A stretch of 64,000 nt of DNA from Odontocerum albicorne (taxonomy: Eukaryota > Arthropoda > Insecta > Trichoptera > Odontoceridae), in contig OX463842.1 of the NCBI GenBank assembly GCA_949825065.1, positions 52,834,034 through 52,898,033 on the forward strand. The letters are read 5' to 3'. The position numbers were made by a program, and so were the translations under genes. The number at the start of each line of letters is the position of its first letter. The first letter of the stretch is position 1. The notes under the pieces were generated by a model. It was not told the origin of the DNA, made no database searches, and worked only from the letters and a program-made list of their open reading frames with translations. Below, piece after piece: positions 60,114 to 64,000 of the stretch.

Positions 60114-60723
60114 CTGACCCTTCCTGTGCTAAAAAAATCCACCCGTTCCAGTGCTGTGTATTCAATACACACCAATACATATGTAAAAATGAGCTATTTA
60201 AAATCGGAAAAATAAGAATATTCATTGCCAATCGCTTAAATTAATGAAATTTGAAGTCAAAGGTGATAATAATTGAAATTTAATTGCTGAAAATATGATA
60301 AAACCATCGACTGACGTTCACAAAATGGGCGAAGAGACCACCTCAAATGGATGCCCGCGAGCTACTGAAGCGAGCGAACTGAGATTCTATTTCTTGCGTT
60401 CCCATATACCGAAGTAGAGTGAGAATAAGATGTGCATAGCGTCGCTTTCTCACCCATAGCGGTTTTTTAGAATGAATATACCTACGTCACATCCTGACAC
60501 ACGTTTGATTGTATTGGTGAATTAATTCCCTATTTTCACAAAATATCTCTGATGTCGGCGGTGAGTGGTAATTATTATTAATATTGTTTTTTTCATTCAA
60601 TGCGTAAATATATTACGGAGTAATACCTAAAATCTGAACCCAGTGTTTATTATATTTATAGAGATATTAAAGTTTTTAGAAGCTATGTGTACTAGTTACA
60701 CATCATAGGGAGGGAAGGGTTAA
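60114..60723 (+). mobile_element. piggyBac-like MITE, copy 4
   Basis: 610 bp. The left end is CTGACCCTTCCTGTGC (target decayed to CTGA), the right end GGGAGGGAAGGG then TTAA (60720-60723). The body is homologous throughout to copies 1-3. No ORF. Confidence 0.78.
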
Positions 60724-60734
60724 CTAAATGTTGA

Positions 60735-61025
60735 TTTGTGTATGCTGAAGAAGAGCATTCTGAGATGGTTCGGGCACGTGGGACAAATTTATGAAGAAAG
60801 ACTGACAAAACAAATGTGCATTGTAAATGTGGGAGGAAAGCCGTTCAAAGTATGGTTGGATAAATAAATAATGTTTTGAGAGAAGCAAAGTAAGAAGCGA
60901 GAGAAATTGTACGAACTGTGTGAGAACTATGTGAAAGAGATGGAATATATTTGCTGAGATAGTAAATTATTGAGCATTGTTTTCTAAGCAAGGAAACGGC
61001 TTGATGGTGTGTGTTTATATGTTTG
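60735..61025 (+). pseudogene. LINE C-terminus (family D)
   Basis: A frame reads LKKSILRWFGHVGQIYEERL then TKQMCIVNVGGKPFKVWLDK and a stop. RWFGHV followed by ERL is typical of RTE-like ends. The 3' tail ACGGCTTGATGGTGTGTG corresponds to 48.58 kb. Confidence 0.68.
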
Positions 61026-61149
61026 ATGAGTATTTTTCGTTTAGATTCTTAACTAGTGAACTTTATTAGGGTAGTTGAATTTATTCTTGTTAATAGTATG
61101 TGAATTTATTCTTATTTTAACACCTACATAAAACGTGTTTTATTTATAA

Positions 61150-61420
61150 ATTGCTTGTGTTTCATTGTGTTGAGAATACGCATGCCTTCTTTTTTAAAGA
61201 CTCGCAATATTCTGAACAAGACAATTCATTACGCCGTATTCCTTGAGAGACGTGCAGACAGAACAAATCTTCAAACTTTTCTTTCCAATGACAAAACTTT
61301 GGCTTCGTCCACAATGTTATTTAATTCGTATTTTTCCTTTACTTTCTTTCAAAATCTGGTACAGTCACGTTTACCTCAGTCTATGTCTGCAATACATAAT
61401 GTGCACTTCTATTTTTAGTA
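61150..61420 (+). repeat. Module B, copy 2
   Basis: CTTGTGTTTCATTGTGTTGA then codons for MPSFLKTRNILNKTIHYAVF and LERRADRTN. Here it stands without a 95-bp array, so module B also occurs independently of the satellite. Confidence 0.62.
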
Positions 61421-61424
61421 CTTA

Positions 61425-62000
61425 TTTGTCATTATATCTTCATTTATCTTCTCTGTATGTCCAAACTATCTTAAAGCTCCTTTCATGGTTCTATATTACT
61501 TAAACCATCAATTTTATTTATGCATTCATTTCCGACATGTTCATTTCACATTTTTTATAAATTGATAATCCATTTTATTTCTTAATGCACGCGTCGCCAC
61601 AGCATTAATCTAGCTTCCATTCTTGTTGTGCAAATCTAAACTTGACTTCCATACGTCCAGATTTACACCAACACTATTAACATATGTACTAGAAATTTGA
61701 TATAGCGCATGTTCTTTATATTACATTAATGTGGATTCTGAACATGACACAGAATCAATTCGTACATTTTGGTGTCCGAATTGGTTCTGTGTCACGTCCC
61801 GAAACCTAAAGTGCCACCCATCCTCTGCAACAACTCAAACTGCCTTGTTATAAGATAACAGCTCTAAAAGACATGTTGCTTTTTCCCTATACCTGAAAAC
61901 AATATTGACTTTTGCTAGTTAGAGGTCTGTCACTCATTCATCCAGATAATGCTGGGACGAAGAGCTTATAGTCATCTTCTGTTTCTTGATCTTACAACAG
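61425..62000. other. Mostly unassigned; short inverted repeat at 61735-61800
   Basis: GACACAGAATCAATTCGTAC and TCCGAATTGGTTCTGTGTC form an imperfect palindrome. The rest is pyrimidine-rich sequence resembling LINE debris, without a protein motif. Confidence 0.4.
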
Positions 62001-62005
62001 TATAA

Positions 62006-62225
62006 AGGACAACCTTCGTAGTCTAGATAGTAATACTTTTGCCTTTTCAGCCCGAGGGTCGTGGATTCGATAATTGTACGAATTCAGTTTTTTTTCTAAT
62101 TGATTCTTGTTTGGTTTGCACTCAAAGCATTTTTACCACATTTATGGTCGGTCAGAAGGTATTGTCACACGATAATAAACTGCTAAGTTGTACCATATAC
62201 AACAAAAGTAACACTGTAATACAGT
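62006..62225 (+). mobile_element. tRNA-derived SINE
   Basis: The head AACCTTCGTAGTCTAGATAG is A-box-like. The B box GTGGATTCGATAATTG lies at about 62060-62075. The body has TTGTTTGGTTTGCACTCAAA and the tail GTCGGTCAGAAGGTATTGTC, ACACGATAATAAACTGC, a diverged LINE-like tail. Confidence 0.68.
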
Positions 62226-62229
62226 ACAA

Positions 62230-62685
62230 TGCTAAAAGCAACGCACTTAAGCGGAGCTGTCTGGCTAAAATTTAAAAACAAAGTTTGTTCTATCAACTCA
62301 ACTTTATAAATTTTGTAATGCCGCTTTTTGGAAATTATTTAGATCTAAAAGATAAATTAGGATGAGCCGGTATCTTTTGATGATCAATATCTAATGTACT
62401 TCTTAATTAGTGCGTCAAATGCTTATTTTTTTGTATTGGCTTTCTTATGTGTTTATCTCGTGTTCTATGAGCTACTTACGGTATGTTTGTTAATTTATTT
62501 TCTATTATCTATGAGCCATTCGCTCATTCTTTGTTCAGTTAGTTACATTATCGAATTACACGTTCGTTATACAATACTATTTGTTATTTTTTTTTAATAA
62601 CGTCATCTCTTCGTACCAATAAAAAAGTGATTAAGTAAGCTTGAAGTGAAAATCTGATTTAATTTATTTAAAAACAATCATCGGT
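62230..62685. other. No recognisable feature
   Basis: AT-rich with hydrophobic short frames that look like low-complexity artefacts. Confidence 0.4.
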
Positions 62686-62689
62686 ATAA

Positions 62690-62770
62690 CAAGAATCAAA
62701 TGCATAACCCTCAAGTTGGAAGATAGGCTTCCTGTCAACAAGACTACGGAGGTCGTCTATTAAGGTCAAC
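62690..62770 (-). mobile_element. tRNA-derived SINE head
   Basis: On the minus strand the A-box-like CTTGTTGACAGGAAGCC and the B-box-like GAGGGTTATGCATTTGATTC are present. Related to 47.77-47.89 kb. Confidence 0.5.
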
Positions 62771-62831
62771 CATTTGCATTATTCACAGCCCTTTCAGTTC
62801 ATAAATAACAAGTAATTTTAATTAATATTTA

Positions 62832-63480
62832 TAACTAGCTGTACCCGGCCACGCGTTGCTGTAGCTCAGTCTGGTTTTTGAACACGAACTATTTGAAAAT
62901 TTAATATTTGTTATTTAATATTTGTTATTTTATTATTTATTATTAAATATTTAATATTCTAAATCAAAATGAAAATAAGTCAAAATCTATAGTGCGTGTG
63001 TTGCCGTCACGTTCAACAGGAGGCGCTCCCATTATTTCGTATGTTTTATATACTTTTTGAACTACAACTGTATAGAAAAAAAAAACATGCTTGTATACGA
63101 ATGTAACCTTTTGTCAAAATTTCAAAGCAATGAAAAATAAGACAAACAGTTAAAAAACTAAATGAAAGAATCGGAAACGTCGAAAATGCAATGTGACATA
63201 ATTGTCAATGATAATGTTTAGTTTGCGTGTGTCGCTGCAGGGGGCGTTATTTTGTCTGTTTAAAAAGTATATAAAACAGACAAAATAACGGACCCTGTTA
63301 TTTTGTCTGTTTTACATATTTTTTTTATATACAACCGTATATAAAAAAAAATATATATATAAACATGCTTGTATACGAATGCAACCTTTTCTCAAAATTT
63401 CAAAGCAGTCGGTGAAGAACTTTAGGAGATTAGAGATTTTTAATATACGAACATTTACATTTTTATTTATATAGATGATT
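62832..63480 (+). mobile_element. Interspersed element starting ACTAGCTGTACCCGGCC
   Basis: The left edge ACTAGCTGTACCCGGCC then ACGCGTTGCTGTAGCTCAG is a start seen in many arthropod interspersed repeats. The right edge ends near TTTATTTATATAGATGATT. Inside, TTATTTTGTCTGTTT and AAACAGACAAAATAAC form an inverted repeat, and CATGCTTGTATACGAATG occurs twice (63088 and 63364), so the body is partly duplicated. No ORF. Confidence 0.55.
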
Positions 63481-63679
63481 ACGTTGTTGTTATGACACAG
63501 CGCCATGTGCCGTAGAATAACATGTTTATGTGTACAAAATATTTTAAATACACTCGTCCTATGAAAATAAAAATCAAAACAGCAATAAAGGGCAAATGTT
63601 AAATACAATATATTTACATTTTAATGTACATTATTGCCAAATTGCCAGATTCAAATACTAGTTCTATTGTATAATATAC

Positions 63680-64000
63680 TTAACTGTCCCACCGCACCCT
63701 CTTATCTCGCCGAAAATTTTCAGTGTCTTTCCAATCATAGATTAGCGCTAAGCTCAAACAGAGATTGTTTATTGGCATTTCCAGTTCACCGCTCCTCTTA
63801 ATTTTACGTCGTCCTTTACTGTCCATGCAGTGAGACTCTGGAATCAGTTACAAACCAATATAAGACTCGCTCCGTCCTTGGCACGCTTTAAGAAGCGACT
63901 GAAAAAACTTTTAATTTCTAGTCAGTAAGAGAACGTGTTTCATTCCTGATTTTTATTTTCCTTTCCTTTTAACCATCCCTCCCTTTTCTTTTGATTGATG
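63680..64000 (+). mobile_element. LINE 3' end (family C), cut by the window edge
   Basis: Matches 52.84-53.0 kb and 45.40-45.72 kb: TCTGGAATCAGTTACAAACC, CTCCGTCCTTGGCACG, a KKRLKKLLISSQ relic and TTTTCTTTTGATTGATG. The 3' tail lies beyond the window. Confidence 0.75.

Overview
The window looks like repeat-dominated, AT-rich nuclear DNA of an arthropod, most likely an insect. The evidence is the mixture of Penelope-like, RTE-like and Jockey-like retroelements, Tc1/mariner, hAT and piggyBac-type DNA elements, tRNA-derived SINEs with RNA polymerase III B boxes, LTR remnants and many minisatellites. I found no intact host protein-coding gene, no rRNA gene, no functional tRNA gene and nothing prokaryotic. 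Every longer open reading frame is transposon debris or low-complexity sequence. The species cannot be fixed from this sequence. The window is probably intergenic or part of a very large intron.

Layout. 0-9 kb: a piggyBac-like MITE, an extremely AT-rich island, about 2.8 kb with little recognisable, LINE scraps, a 118-bp tandem array, a Penelope end and a Tc1/mariner deletion derivative. 9-19.5 kb: Penelope-like fragments with direct and inverted terminal repeats, SINEs, RTE-like and Jockey-like LINE remnants, and an LTR with the start of an internal region. 19.5-23 kb: about 2 kb of (TA)n, a 5'-truncated Penelope-like element (RT and GIY-YIG endonuclease) and a further (TA)n tract. 23.5-24.4 kb: a 200-bp assembly gap next to a degenerate tandem array. 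25-33 kb: LINE pieces, a second MITE, and a cluster of minisatellites with 38-, 49- and 38-bp units. 33-43 kb: Penelope fragments, a foldback element with long arms, a 254-bp Penelope-derived hairpin with a 12-bp target duplication, and a hAT element inserted into a SINE. 43.5-51 kb: a 51-bp array built from LINE 3' sequence, more LINE and SINE copies, a second hairpin with an 11-bp target duplication, a Jockey-like C-terminus and an LTR. 52-64 kb: LINE 3' ends, MITEs, the second Tc1/mariner derivative, the best SINE (whose tail matches a LINE 3' end in this window), and a 2.4-kb satellite-like region with 95-bp units and a 278-bp higher-order repeat.

How the parts relate. The sequence records waves of insertion. 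The hAT element landed in an older SINE, a Penelope hairpin landed in an older interspersed repeat, and a Penelope element lies between two (TA)n tracts. The SINEs share a 3' tail with a LINE family in the same window, which suggests LINE-driven mobilisation. The two Tc1/mariner copies share one internal-deletion junction, so the deletion probably arose once and was then amplified. No new cellular system was found. The most unusual features are the short Penelope-derived hairpins, the LINE-derived 51-bp minisatellite and the 95-bp/278-bp satellite.
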